Below, one piece after another: positions 22,863-33,382 of a stretch of DNA of 64,000 nt. The stretch lies in contig CM064671.1 of assembly GCA_032717465.1 (NCBI GenBank), positions 57,308,394 to 57,372,393 of the forward strand, written 5' to 3'. How positions within the stretch are numbered: the stretch's first letter is position 1; every line of letters starts with the position of its first letter. The DNA is from Coenobita brevimanus. Lineage: Eukaryota > Arthropoda > Malacostraca > Decapoda > Coenobitidae. Made by a program: the position numbers and the translations under genes. The notes under the pieces are model-generated. The model was not told where the DNA came from. It did no database searches and saw nothing but the letters and a program-made list of their open reading frames with translations.

Positions 22863-24514
22863 TATAGATTATGGCACGAAAGATTCATTTACTGTTATTT
22901 TGAATACGTGGATATTCACATTATTACCATTAAATTCTCCCTCATGTTTATTTCCTTTTTTTTAATTCATATTTCCCTGATAATATTTCTCCATTGCTCA
23001 TTAACTATCAGATGTATAAAGAAACGTTATGTAGTCTGACGGTAGCAAGAATGAAATGTCAAGGACTTCATCATCCTGAATGGAATGACATGTTTTCTAA
23101 TTCTTTTGCTTCGGAATGTCAGTCATATGCTGAACAACATGGTTTGCATTGACGGGCTTAATCTATATTAACAATATCAGCACATTAAGGTCCAATAGCC
23201 AGCCAAAATGATATAAGTGTTTATACACCGTACTTAATAATGCCTTAAACTCATTCATGAGAACGTCTTTTCATTCTATTTGACTGAGGTGTCCATCCAC
23301 TCAGTATTGTTTGGGTAGGTAAAATTAAAAACACACAGTAACACAAATGGGAGGTAACTGTGGCAACCTGGATGATACAGTGGTCTTGTATCCAAGGTCT
23401 GTGGGTGAATAACTCTCCACAAGAGAGTTACGGAAATGACCAGCTCGGCAAACTACCTAATGTCAAGATTTCTTGTACTAGGTACTTCGTAAGATATATC
23501 ACCTCAGTTCATTACAGGGTATTTTGACTTGACTGAAGGCATCTGATGGTAACAAACACACATTAAAAAAATGCCAGCAAACCAAAATTAAAGGGAAATA
23601 ATTATAGTCCTATACAAAACTTGCTGGACTGATGTGTTTAACATCTGAGTGTTAGAAAATTGTCTCATCTGCTTGCAATACATTTATCATTTAATCCCTA
23701 ATACATTCTGTACAATACCACTTCCCACGAGGAAAGATTTCCTTGTAAGAATAATATTGCTTATTATCAAAACATTTCATATATCTATGTATCTGAAAAC
23801 TGTCGCAGATTAAAGGAAAATCAGCTGATTACATCGACTAGCTCTCATCACCATCATAATCACCAGCCACTAGTCAACAGTCAACAATCACGATCACCAA
23901 TCACCGTTAATTATCTATATTATAAAGATCCGATTTTTGAATGTTTGTTTGATACCGTAACACAGCAAAAAGGGCGCAGGGTAACGTCGTTTTGGTTAGA
24001 GCATGGTACCGTTAAAATTCTATAACTTGAAGAATAAAACAATTTCCAGTCCAATCGGGCCACTGGTCCCAGTTATGACTCATTTCTGGTAATGGATGAC
24101 AAGACAGACCTGAATGCCTCCCCCCCCCAAAAAAAAAAAAGCATTACTTTCCAGATAAGAGCAAGAACAGTGAATAACTACCATTCCCACTCCAGAAGAA
24201 GAAAAAGTCAGGAGGCTATGTAGTAAACAAAGAATCACAGGCAGCTAGAGGCATAAAAAGAATTGACAGGTAAAACAGTTTAGGTCTGTGATTCCTCCGT
24301 TTACCTGATTTAGGGTATTATAAATAAAATAGCCTGGAAGCAATACAAGAACATATCAACAAAAAAGTCTTCTCTGTTCAGGGGTTAAGGATGTGATCAA
24401 CTAGCAAAATGTCGTTCCTTTCTCCTCTGTATTAACACTTTAGATGAAAGCAAAATACTGACCTCAGTGGTTGATTGATTAACCAAAATAAAACTGGCGG
24501 GGCAGCTGACTTAC
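21272..24514 (-). other. Receptor intron with (AT)n arrays
   Basis: GT donor at 24514-24513 and AG acceptor at 21273-21272. It contains (AT)n at 22239-22309 and 22801-22860 and no recognisable gene. Confidence 0.6.
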
Positions 24515-24677
24515 CTCAGTGGTGTCGACCAAAACATTAACCTTATTCACCAGGTTCTTTGCCCTAAGTTCCTTAACCCGTCGTGTGATCAACTCCTCGG
24601 TCCAGTAGCTAATGATGCCGGCGTCATCTAGGCGATGGATAAGTTTTTTGAAAGGCCCATAGAATGGTGCGCCTTTC
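24515..24677 (-). CDS. Ionotropic receptor, S2 exon (distal part)
   Basis: The acceptor tttctttacag precedes the exon and the donor GAG|gtaagt follows at 24514. Together with the split codon AG|G from the previous exon it encodes RKGAPFYGPFKKLIHRLDD then GIISYWTEELI and KVNVLVDTTE. The block [FW]x(R/P)KGxPxxxxFxxxIxRLxxxGxxxxW is the classic end of the S2 lobe in iGluR/IR proteins. The phase is 1 base at the 5' side and 0 at the 3' side, consistent with both neighbours. Confidence 0.82.
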
Positions 24678-25537
24678 CTGTAAAGAAAGATGGCATAATG
24701 TGACTCATACATGGTCATAATCTCTCTCTCTCTCTCTCTCTCTCTCCACCGTAAATCTAGTTTTTTTCTGTGAACCGAAGACCATAAATATAGCATCATC
24801 CTGCAAATAACAGAAGAAATGAATGTGCTATTTGAGGTAACGACAGAATTGAACAAACTTCCTTCCCAGAAAGGGACAGTCAAACAGTCGTTGCTATTCT
24901 CTAGAGTATATACTGTGCTGTGTGGCACTGATTAACTAATTGTTATGAACGTATAATGGGAGTTACCTTTACTGTGAACACAGATTGTATGGAGAATGGA
25001 AAGTATATATTTTATTAATTTTTCATTCGCCAACTTTGTTATTATGGCTTGTTAGTTTTTCTTTATGTCTGCCTGTCTCTTGGTCAGCAGTATTTATGGA
25101 AATACTACTGGATGGAATTGCAAGAAATCTGAAATCATGGTTGGGAATTATCAGAGGAAGAAATGGATCAATTTTGTAACAGAAAGGTCTAAAGATAAGT
25201 TGTGAAAACAAAAACGAAAGGGGGATTAAGTTGCTTTTTTCCTAGTGCCCATTTTGAACTCTGATGCTTACCAATATTTGGGAAGCTAAGCATTCCATTG
25301 TGCAAGCTCTATTGCAGATGAAATAAATCCCTTTCGACGTGGATCAAATCAGTATGAGGAGAGGTTACCGATGAAATGTTGACTATTGTTTAAGATTTAT
25401 TAATCTAAAAATTACCTCTACATAAAACTCTCTTCACATGTCTTACAGTTACCTCGTACTTGACTGAAACCTTATACAGTTATGCAACAAAATTATAAGT
25501 GATTTAGCGACATACCGTCCTTAACCATTATTACAAA

Positions 25538-25538
<1 letters not shown>

Positions 25539-25621
<83 letters not shown>
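25539..25621. repeat. (TC)n microsatellite directly next to a splice donor
   Basis: About 83 bases of TC (GA on the transcribed strand) beginning five bases into the intron after the exon ending at 25628. A shorter (TC)n lies at 24720-24747, just upstream of the next exon's acceptor. Confidence 0.95.
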
Positions 25622-25622
<1 letters not shown>

Positions 25623-25627
25623 CTTAC

Positions 25628-25806
25628 CTTATGCCCCATCCAAACGTAGCCATAATTGGGAAGCTCTTCTTGCTGACCAAAAAAGGCGTGTTCCCTTTTG
25701 AGTCTATGTAGCGGGAGTCTAAGATGATTCTGATGTAATTTTCCAGGGCCAGTAGAGAGAAACCACCATTTAGAACCTTCTGCAATGCTGCGTCCACTAA
25801 GATTGT
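25628..25806 (-). CDS. Ionotropic receptor, S2 exon (proximal part)
   Basis: The acceptor ttgcatcaccag ends at 25807 and the donor AAG|gtaagg is at 25627. It encodes TILVDAALQKVLNGGFSLL, ALENYIRIILDSRY and FPIMATFGWGI, ending in a split Arg codon. The DxALxxVLxGxxxL pattern is the usual start of the second half of the IR S2 lobe. In frame, the previous exon's KLMEVRD joins TILVDAAL without a gap. The acceptor lies inside the first unit of the 33-bp intronic minisatellite that follows. Confidence 0.82.
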
Positions 25807-26306
25807 CTGGTGATGCAAAGTAATCACTATAATCTTTTTTCTGATGAAGTAAATTAATCACCCAAACCATTTTCTGTTGAAGCAAATATATCACCCTGAC
25901 CTTTTTCTGTAAAAGCAAATTATTCCCCCTAACTTATTTCCGTTGAAGCAAAATAATCACCCTAAACTTTTTCTGCCAATGCAGATTGGTCACCCTAAAC
26001 TTTTTCTGTTGAAGCAAAATAATCACCCTAACCTTTTTCTGGTGAAGCAAAGTAATCATCCACAGCTTTTTCTGTTTAGGCAAAGTTATCACCCTAACCT
26101 TTATCTGTTGAAACAAACAAATCACCCTAACCTTTATCTGTTGAAGCAATATAATCACCCTAACCTTTTTTCTGGTGAAGTAATCATCCAAACCTTTTTC
26201 TGTGTAGGTAAAGTAGCCTAATCACACGCGCCCTTTTCTGGTGACGCAAAGTAATCCCTCTAACCTTTTTCTGTTGAAGCTAATTAATCACTCTAATCAT
26301 TTTCTG
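25807..26306. repeat. 33-bp intronic minisatellite carrying splice-like motifs
   Basis: About 15 diverged units on the plus strand of the form CTGTTGAAGCAAAATAATCA then CCCTAACCTTTTT. On the transcribed strand each unit carries TTGCTTCA(A/C)CAG followed by AAAAAGGTTAGG. The period is a multiple of three, so long open frames arise (repeating KKVRVIILLQQ), but these are by-products. The unit closest to the exon supplies its acceptor. Confidence 0.85.
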
Positions 26307-26691
26307 AACCCAGGATTATAGTAGTGAACCATTCATATAAATGTTCTGGAATGGGCGTGAGAAACAACACACACTGGAGAGCAATAATCTGTATCTCCTA
26401 GTCAAGGAAACTGCACAAATTTGCAACATAATTGTATTATTCAACCTCCTTATATGCGTATTGGAATATTACCTTTTCAAGACAAGGGATTATATTCAAT
26501 TCACGCTACCTCCAGACAATTCTGTTTAGCCAAACAAGAATCTAATGAACGAATTACTAATGTGTATACCTAACACCAGCAATTGAAAAGTTATTTACAG
26601 TACTGAATAAAATCATCAGATGTGCAAAAACAGAATAGATCCGTTGAGTTAAGAGTCTAGAAACGTTTCACAAAGTACGTAGTAGGTATAC
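26307..26691 (-). other. Receptor intron remainder
   Basis: Non-repetitive AT-rich sequence between the minisatellite and the donor GAT|gtatac at 26691. Nothing coding is recognised. Confidence 0.5.
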
Positions 26692-26937
26692 ATCACGGAC
26701 CTCCATAAGCTTATAAATCGTCTGCACCACCGGATCCGTGTGTCTTGCAAGGTATTCTATTGGTACCCCAGTTAACAGCCAAGGTTCGATGCCCCACTTC
26801 CATCCATCAGTATGTACCAGGTCCTCTAGTGTCTCCAGTGGTTTAGACTTGCCCTGAACGGTGAGGTGGGCGATGAGAGAGGACCTGAACCCTGTCGAGA
26901 TGATCAGACAGAACACCAGCCAGAAACCCACCAGCAG
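26692..26937 (-). CDS. Ionotropic receptor, M3 exon
   Basis: The acceptor ccttggtgcag ends at 26938. The donor is called at GAT|gtatac (26691), because it joins in frame to the next exon; the alternative GAG|gtccgt is weaker. The 82 codons begin LLVGFWLVFCLIISTGFRSS and continue LIAHLTVQGKSKPLETLEDL, i.e. the M3 channel-gate helix and the start of S2. The SYTANLAAF signature of true glutamate receptors is replaced by STGFRSSLIAHLTV, which points to a divergent IR rather than an AMPA/kainate receptor. The exon then gives WKWGIEPWLLTGVPIEYL and VVQTIYKLMEVRD. Confidence 0.85.
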
Positions 26938-27932
26938 CTGCACCAAGGAGACAGAGTGTTACTTTTGTACTGAACCTCGTCAGTAAGATCTGCAAAGGCA
27001 AGAACCCAGTTAGCATCTCCACAGTGGAGACAGATTGTTGTTACCTGTGTCTCTAAACACCAAAAAGATGAGGCAGAAAACCAGTCGAATCTCACCAGCA
27101 TTTATTATGGTACGGTATGTTAGTACTGAAAAGGTAATAGAAAAATGAAGAATAAAGGATAAAGAATCGGTTAAATGAGTACTGAAAGGGGTGGAAAGGA
27201 AACAAGTATGTTTAAATCAGTCCACACACCAATATTTTAAGCCTCTCCCTGATCAGTTACTTTTGAATGTTATTTATGCATTGTATGTCATATGAAGTAA
27301 TGTGGAGATGTGACGGAAGAGAAAATTAAGATATAATATGCAAAACAAGTCACAAAGGTAGAGCTGTTTGAAAGCCTTCAAAGGTGGCGAAAGTACAGTT
27401 TTGTGAGTACCTGTTGTCTGTTCAAACACTAATATGATAAGCTAATGCCATAAAAAAAATGGTTAGATTAATGACAATAGCTAAAGGCCTCTTGCAGTTG
27501 AGATTAGGTATTAATTACTAACAACGGCGCTAACGAGCAGCCTACACGTCGTGGTTCTCTCTACCCTAGATGGAGCAGAGCAGATGCGGTGACCACTTCG
27601 GAGTCAAGCCTCTTCATATTTCATTGTACCTCACCACGGGGAAGGTTCCTACACCGACCCTGGCGAGCTGTCCACGCACCCAGGGTGGCGCATGTCAATT
27701 TTCTGCACTGTGTATGCACTGTACTGTACCTACAGTATTGGACGGCCCCACAGCAGGAGTTGGTCACATGTGTTCAGGCCAGATAGACCGGAGTTAAGGT
27801 ACAGCAACCTGTGTATTATGTGGCCTTCTTATAACTAACATTCATTGTCAATATTAGTAAAATAATAAAAAATACGGTACTGTATCACTCGAAGAAAGGT
27901 TAAAACAGCAAGCGAATATTCTTAGTCATCAC
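26938..27932 (-). other. Receptor intron
   Basis: Donor GT at 27932-27931, acceptor AG at 26939-26938. No element or gene recognised inside. Confidence 0.6.
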
Positions 27933-28117
27933 CTGTCCAGAAATGCTAACTGAAGGGTGTTTAGGTGGCCGCTCCAGAAGGGCGCCCCAGCCATACAGGA
28001 GGGCAGTGTTGATCTGGATGCCATGCCCACCTGCCGCCCATACCCACACCCGCTGCAGCACCCACAGTGTCGCTCCCCACACCACTACGCCCACCAATAC
28101 TCCCACCCACACCACAG
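27933..28117 (-). CDS. Ionotropic receptor, M1-pore exon
   Basis: The acceptor ttttcaccacgaccag ends at 28118 and the donor CAG|gtgatg is at 27932. Starting in phase 1, it completes an Ala codon from the S1 exon and then reads VVWVGVLVGVVVWGATLWVL (M1). A linker follows, then INTALLYGWGALLERPP (pore loop/M2), then SVSISGQ. The upstream junction gives ...LIRPFA-A-VVWVG, matching the PFxxxVW block found at the start of M1 across the family. The frame continues open a little upstream, but the phase match with the 43260 exon supports this acceptor. Confidence 0.82.
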
Positions 28118-28550
28118 CTGGTCGTGGTGAAAAATCATTTATCACCATTATCCTCACCCACTTTCACACCTAATGATTTGCTGAGGTGGAATCCAGAAAG
28201 ATGAGAAAAGCACATACTGGGAGAACTGTCAACATTATTTGTAGTAAAATGGTCAACACAACCGTCCACATATTATACGAGCCACGTAATCCTGGTTCAA
28301 TCTCGCAAGCTTAACCTTTACATGGAAATAAAGAAGCTTTGTTAACTTCAACCAAAGGAATTATTGGAGGAAAACAGTACGTATTACAGCTGCCTAGTTA
28401 TTGTGTGTTATACGTCTCTAAATATTCTGACGGTGCGACAGCTATGCTACAAGTGACCGGGTGTTTCTTGCCTTGCATATCATGTTACAGAAGAAGACAG
28501 GTTTGTAAAAGAAGCCTACAGGAAACGGCTTGAAGAAAATCCAGGAGGTA
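28118..28550 (-). other. Receptor intron, part between exon and Tc1 element
   Basis: No recognisable feature before the TA-flanked Tc1 element at 28551. Confidence 0.5.
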
Positions 28551-29989
28551 CAGTCGTGGCCATAAATAATCACCTATCCTCCTGAACCCCGTGCTTCAGA
28601 CTGGCTCGTTTATGCGCGGCATGTTACGCTGGAGTAAGAGGGGCGGAGAGGGAGGGGCCTGAGAGAGAAGGGAAGGTGGGTGGGGGGGACCAGCGATGGT
28701 GCTGGGGTGGAGTGAGGAAGGGGATGGAGGGTAGGCAGGGGAGGGAGAATGAAATTCGAAATTGTGGCCACATAATATGTCTGTTTTCTTTCATTCAGGG
28801 GATGATATAATGGAGTTAATATTCGATAGATAAAGCTGCATCGCGCCTTGTATAGCGGCGTTAGATAAGCTTTAGATACTGTAGGTGGTGATATCAAGGG
28901 CTGGTCGTGAGAGAAGTATACTGACGTGACAGATCAAACGTTAGTGCGGAACCAGATTTTTGTGTTTGTCCGTGTATTTTGACTTCGGACGCAGAATGGA
29001 ATCTGGATGGCTTTGACTTCCGTAATGTTTGTGTAAGAAACGTCCTCTACCCTTACATGTACGATAATTAATGTTTGACACTAAATATTATATGCAACCT
29101 TTGACATGGCTTTGTCCACAGTAAATAAATGATCACCCTTGTGGTATACACTCCCAGTATACAGTCACCATCATTTCAAATCGATAATTATTTAATGTCA
29201 TCTCTATATGAAAAGGCTATTTAAAATAATTGTGCATAAAAGGTAAATAAATTTGATGTCTGTGCTCGTGGGTGGATATGATAACGGTATCTCTCATAAT
29301 CTGTTAGAGGGAAAATGAAACAAAATCCTACCCAAACTCCCAAAATATATCTATGTCAATGTTTACCGACACTGGTCAAGCCAGAGCAACCAGGAACGCC
29401 TTAGTAAGTAGTCCAGTGGCCTCATGCCTTAAAACCCTCGCGGCACCGAGGAAACAATGTTTTTAATGGTTTGGTGGTTTCGCCTGAACAGTTCCCACTC
29501 GTCATTGGTGTGCTGGAGGAGGCGGGCCCGTGTCCTCTCGTTCTCTGGCTTCCACGCGTTGACAATCTGGGCCCACACAATCACGATGGCTCTGCACAAA
29601 TATCTGATCTGTCACGTCAGTATATTTCTCTCATGAGCCAGCCCTTGACATCACCGTCTATTTAAAGTTTGTTATCTGACGCCGCTATACAAGGTGTAAT
29701 GCAGCTTTATCTACAGAATATTAACTCCTTCATATAATGCCCTCATTGAAAGAAAATAGACAAATTATGTGGCCACAACTTCGCATTTCATTCTCCCCCC
29801 CTACCTTCCCTCCCTCCCCTCCCCCACTCCACTCCAGCACCATCATTCGTTCCCCCCACCCACCTTCCCTTCTCTCTTTGCCCCCCCCCCTCTCCGCCCC
29901 TCTTAGTCCAGTGTGACTTGCCGCTCATAAACGAGCCAGCCTGAGGCGCGGGGTACAGGAGGGTAGGTGATTATTTATGGCCACGACTG
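28551..29989 (-). mobile_element. Tc1-like element with ~400-bp inverted repeats, transposase internally deleted
   Basis: The ends are CAGTCGTGGCCATAAATAAT at the left and its inverse at the right. Both are flanked by TA (28549-28550 and 29990-29991), the Tc1/mariner target. The inverted arms run about 28551-28960 and 29585-29989. Both contain G-rich/C-rich tracts and a GTCACGTCAGTATA-type motif at their inner edge. Between the arms, minus 29579-29432 encodes a transposase C-terminal fragment (IVWAQIVNAWKPENERTRAR and WELFRRNHQTIKNIV). The catalytic core is missing. It inserted within the receptor intron. Confidence 0.85.
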
Positions 29990-29991
29990 TA

Positions 29992-30679
29992 CATTGGCTA
30001 GCATATCCAACTAACAACTAGAAAAACAGAGTCAAATTCTCGGACTGGTCAGACTGCTGGGCTTCGTTTCTGTGTCCACTTGACCATGTTAACCTAGATT
30101 ATTACCGAAGATGGAGATGTAAACATGTGGTTTGTATTTTGGGGATAATAGGGATTTCCCTTCTTTGTGGCACCCTTCTGCGTAGCACCTCCCGCTTAAA
30201 CAATCAGCAGGCTATTAGTGATTATTGCCATCAGCTGTGAGTCCACTAAGACCGAAGCATACGGTGCTTTGCTTAACTGTTGTTCACCCACACCAAAGCT
30301 AAAGTGATGTAGTATTATAACAGACATTCATCAGCGTTGTATGCTTGTTACTGTACTGGACAAGAATTTCATTTCAGAGACAAAAATGGGTATCCCAAGG
30401 CAAAAACGTGGCACTGATTTCAATTATGATGTTCATTTTGCTCTAGCACGTATAATTTTTCTAAACTCACTACCCTCACATGCATCCCTATAGTACAATG
30501 GTCCTTCTTTTCATCTCCCTCTCCGTGCTCTTTATACGTCTGTATATATGTGCAGGGATGCAGTGTATGATATCCAGCGTATACATTGCCAGTTGCCTAC
30601 AGTGTATCCAATATCTAAAGCATGTCTATTTAATTCATAATTCTTAATATAACTCTTATTTCAGATTTATGGGCTGACA
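29992..30679. other. Unassigned intronic stretch
   Basis: Nothing recognisable. Confidence 0.5.
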
Positions 30680-31310
30680 ATGCCTCGCATATGTGTGAAT
30701 GATGCTAAAGCTTTCTGTTATATATCTTGAAGTTTCACTCTAAAGAGACAGGAACGGAACATCATGTTCCTCCTAAAGACAGGTTATCTGCGTTATTTTG
30801 GCATCAAGACTGGCAACCAGGACAAACTGTGGGCGCCCCATATCTGCCGCGTGACATGTTCCAACTCTTTTCGTGAATGGCTAGCACAAAAGAAAACAGG
30901 GACGCCGTTTGCAATTCCCACTGTGTGGAAGGAACCTAGTGACCACACAGCAGACTGCTACTTTTGGATGAAAAAGTTGTGGTTAGTCTGTCAAAAAACA
31001 AAAACAGCCTTGTTTATCCAAGTTTAACTTCAGCAATAAGACTTGTCGATCATTCTGAGAATCTTCCCATTCCAAGCCCACCAAAAAATAAACGAGTATT
31101 CCAGACTTCAGACGCGGATGAGGATGGAGAGGCATCTGGAGCAGCTGCCCCTGATTCTGACTTCGAATATCAGCCGTTTGATAAAGTACCCCATCTAGTC
31201 TCCCAAGGCGACACCTTAGTCAGACCCCTTGTTGATATTACACAGGAAGTTATCTTGATCTTGTTTATATTAAACATACCTTACCATACGGTAAAGCTTC
31301 CTTAGTGTGG
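30680..31310 (+). pseudogene. Copy of a repetitive arthropod Cys-rich protein gene (decayed)
   Basis: The frame from ATG 30680 (MPRICVNDAKAFCYIS) meets a TGA and then continues FTLKRQERNIMFLLKTGYLRYF, WAPHICRVTCSNSFREWLAQ, PFAIPTVWKEPSDHTADCYF. A frameshift near 30965 follows, then NSLVYPSLTSAIRLVDHSE and LPIPSPP. This resembles a multi-copy family of uncharacterised arthropod and cnidarian proteins with Cys pairs around YFGxKxGxQDKxWAPHxCCxxC and CYFC. Function is unknown; association with transposons is suspected. Stop plus frameshift make this copy non-coding. The family match is from memory of the pattern only. Confidence 0.5.
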
Positions 31311-31556
31311 CTACACAATCAGAATACTTAACTACTAAGCATTATTATTCCGGCCTCAGAGTCTCCAGACGATTCGGGAAGAACCGGAGACCACACAAGC
31401 AACCTGAAGGACCAAGGTTATGTATCCTGGCATGTAGTATTGCAGATAGAAAAAAAATAATCCAGATCTCCTCACTGGGGTCAAGATCACTAATAAACAG
31501 TAGCTGGTGACTAGTGACTGTCTGCAGGGCATTTACAGATTTCTAGTTACTATTAC

Positions 31557-31559
31557 ATG

Positions 31560-31632
<73 letters not shown>

Positions 31633-31654
31633 GTTGTTGTTGTTGTTATTATTG
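31557..31654. repeat. (CTA)n-(TTA)n-(TTG)n trinucleotide array
   Basis: Three consecutive trinucleotide runs directly upstream of a LINE RT fragment. Confidence 0.95.
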
Positions 31655-31657
31655 TGT

Positions 31658-32705
31658 ACAGTTTTGACATTGTATGGACTTGATGGTGGGTTGTTAAAAA
31701 GAGTGAGAAGTTTTTATATAAATAGCAGAGCATGTGTAAGAGTGGGGAATGCTGAGAATGATTGGTTTCCCATGAAAGTGGGGCTGTGGCAGGGATGTGC
31801 GATGTCACCTTTGTTGTTTAGTATTTATATGGATGGTGTTGTAAAGGAGGTGAATGTGAGAGTGTGGGGTGGAAGTTTGAGTCTGGTGAATGCTGGTGGC
31901 AGAGAGTGGAATCTGAATCAGCTTCTGTTTGTGGATGATAATGCACTGGTGGCTGATCTGGAGGAGATATTGAAATTGTAGGTAGAGGAGTTTGGAAAGG
32001 TGTGTGAAAGGAGGAAATTGAGAGTAAACGTGGATAAGAGTAAATTGATGAAGTGTGCAAGGTTGGTAGACGGTAGGGGGATGAATGGTGAGCTGCTTGG
32101 GGAGGTAAACTGTTTTAAGTATTTAGGGTCACATGTTGTTGTAGATGGAGGAATAGATGTAGAAGTGAAGTTTAGAATGGATGAAATAGGAAAAGTGCTG
32201 GGAGGAATGAAAAAAGTGTTTAGATGTTGTTCACTTAGAATGGATGTAAAGAAGAGGTTGTATGAGGGTGTAGTGGTACCGACTGCGTTACATCGGGCTG
32301 AAACATGGAATGGTTGTGCCAGACAAGAAAAGTTTGAATGTAATGGAGCTGAGGTGTCTGAGGAGTATGTGAGGAGTGACACGTATGGATCGAGTGAGAA
32401 ATGATGACGTGCGAGGGAAAACTGGTGTTATGAAGGAGATGGCTGGTGAAGTTGAGCAGAGAGTTTTGCGATGGTTTGGGCATGCGGAGAGAATGGATGA
32501 AGAGTGATTGGTGAAAAAGATAACTTGATCGGATGTGAGAGGTGTAAGCCTGAGAGGAAGACCACAAATAGGATGGATGGACAGCGTGAAGAGAGCATTG
32601 GATGCGAGAGGGATGTCTGTAGAACAAGGAAGAGTGGCCGTGCATGATAGAAATGACTGGAGAGAAATTGTGAATGAACAGATGGTGACACAGCCCACAT
32701 TTGGT
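31658..32705 (+). pseudogene. LINE reverse-transcriptase and C-terminal fragment (second RTE-related family)
   Basis: Broken plus frames read GLLKRVRSFYINSRACVRVG, GLWQGCAMSPLLFSIYMDGV, LLFVDDNALVADLEE, KLRVNVDKSKLM, FKYLGSHVVVDGG and later GRPQIGWMDSVKRALDARGM. These are RT blocks from before the catalytic motif through the C-terminus. The catalytic block is FVDD rather than FADD. It differs clearly from the RTE family at 13543. 5' truncation falls at the trinucleotide array. Several stops and frameshifts are present. Confidence 0.7.
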
Positions 32706-32820
32706 CTGATCAGTTGATCAGGTCAGGTGTGGGTAAGGGGATGGGTCAATTATGATGTGGCAGGGGTAAACCAGCTATACTGTCGGGCCTTGCTGCGGAT
32801 GTTGCTGATCGCACTACACA

Positions 32821-32889
32821 GTTGACCATCATGTGGTGTGGTGAGGTAAGGATCTGTCCCTGCTTCCCTTGGAGCTAAGATACGAATAA

Positions 32890-32949
<60 letters not shown>

Positions 32950-33250
32950 ATAAGTAAATTGGGAGTGTGTCACCCAGTCTCATCTACTTCCCTTTCTTTG
33001 GGGGAAACAGCGTAGATACACTGACGATCAAAAGTTCTGTCCTGATTCCAGGCACAACATGAATCTCTACCAACTGAGGTTCGAACAACAGTGCTTTGGG
33101 AGGACGGGGAAGCTAGGTGCAGGGGTGGCAGGAGGCTGGGCCAGAGGGAGGGACTCAATGTCCATATCAGTGGGATGATAGGTACTCAACATTGCCATGA
33201 TCTCAGTATGGTTCACTGATAAGGTGCTATTAAATTCACAAGTATGAACA
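32821..33250. repeat. Dispersed SINE-like repeat with internal (GT)n
   Basis: The left part (ggatctgtccctgcttccc, then after (GT)n at 32889-32948 taaattgggagtgtgtc) recurs at 60131-60255. The right part (gatcaaaagttctgtcctg through accaactgaggttcgaacaa and on) recurs inverted at 42480-42735. GGTTCGAAC resembles a Pol III B box, but I see no convincing full tRNA head. Confidence 0.6.
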
Positions 33251-33382
33251 TGAGATACAGGTAACTGACTACTCAAGACATAATTTCTGATAAGGGGATT
33301 TAGAGAATACTTGTTAGCATTATGATGTTTCTCAGTCCTCTTAGAATAGAAGCAATCAGTTTGTATTTATTTTTTAAAATAA

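Noticed and set aside
25934..26191. 85-codon frame with KKVRVIILLQQ repeats
   Set aside because: A by-product of the 33-bp intronic minisatellite; it is not in frame with the receptor throughout and has no independent start context.
25807..26306. CRISPR-like array
   Set aside because: Regular units with no unique spacers, in an intron of a eukaryotic gene; it is a minisatellite.
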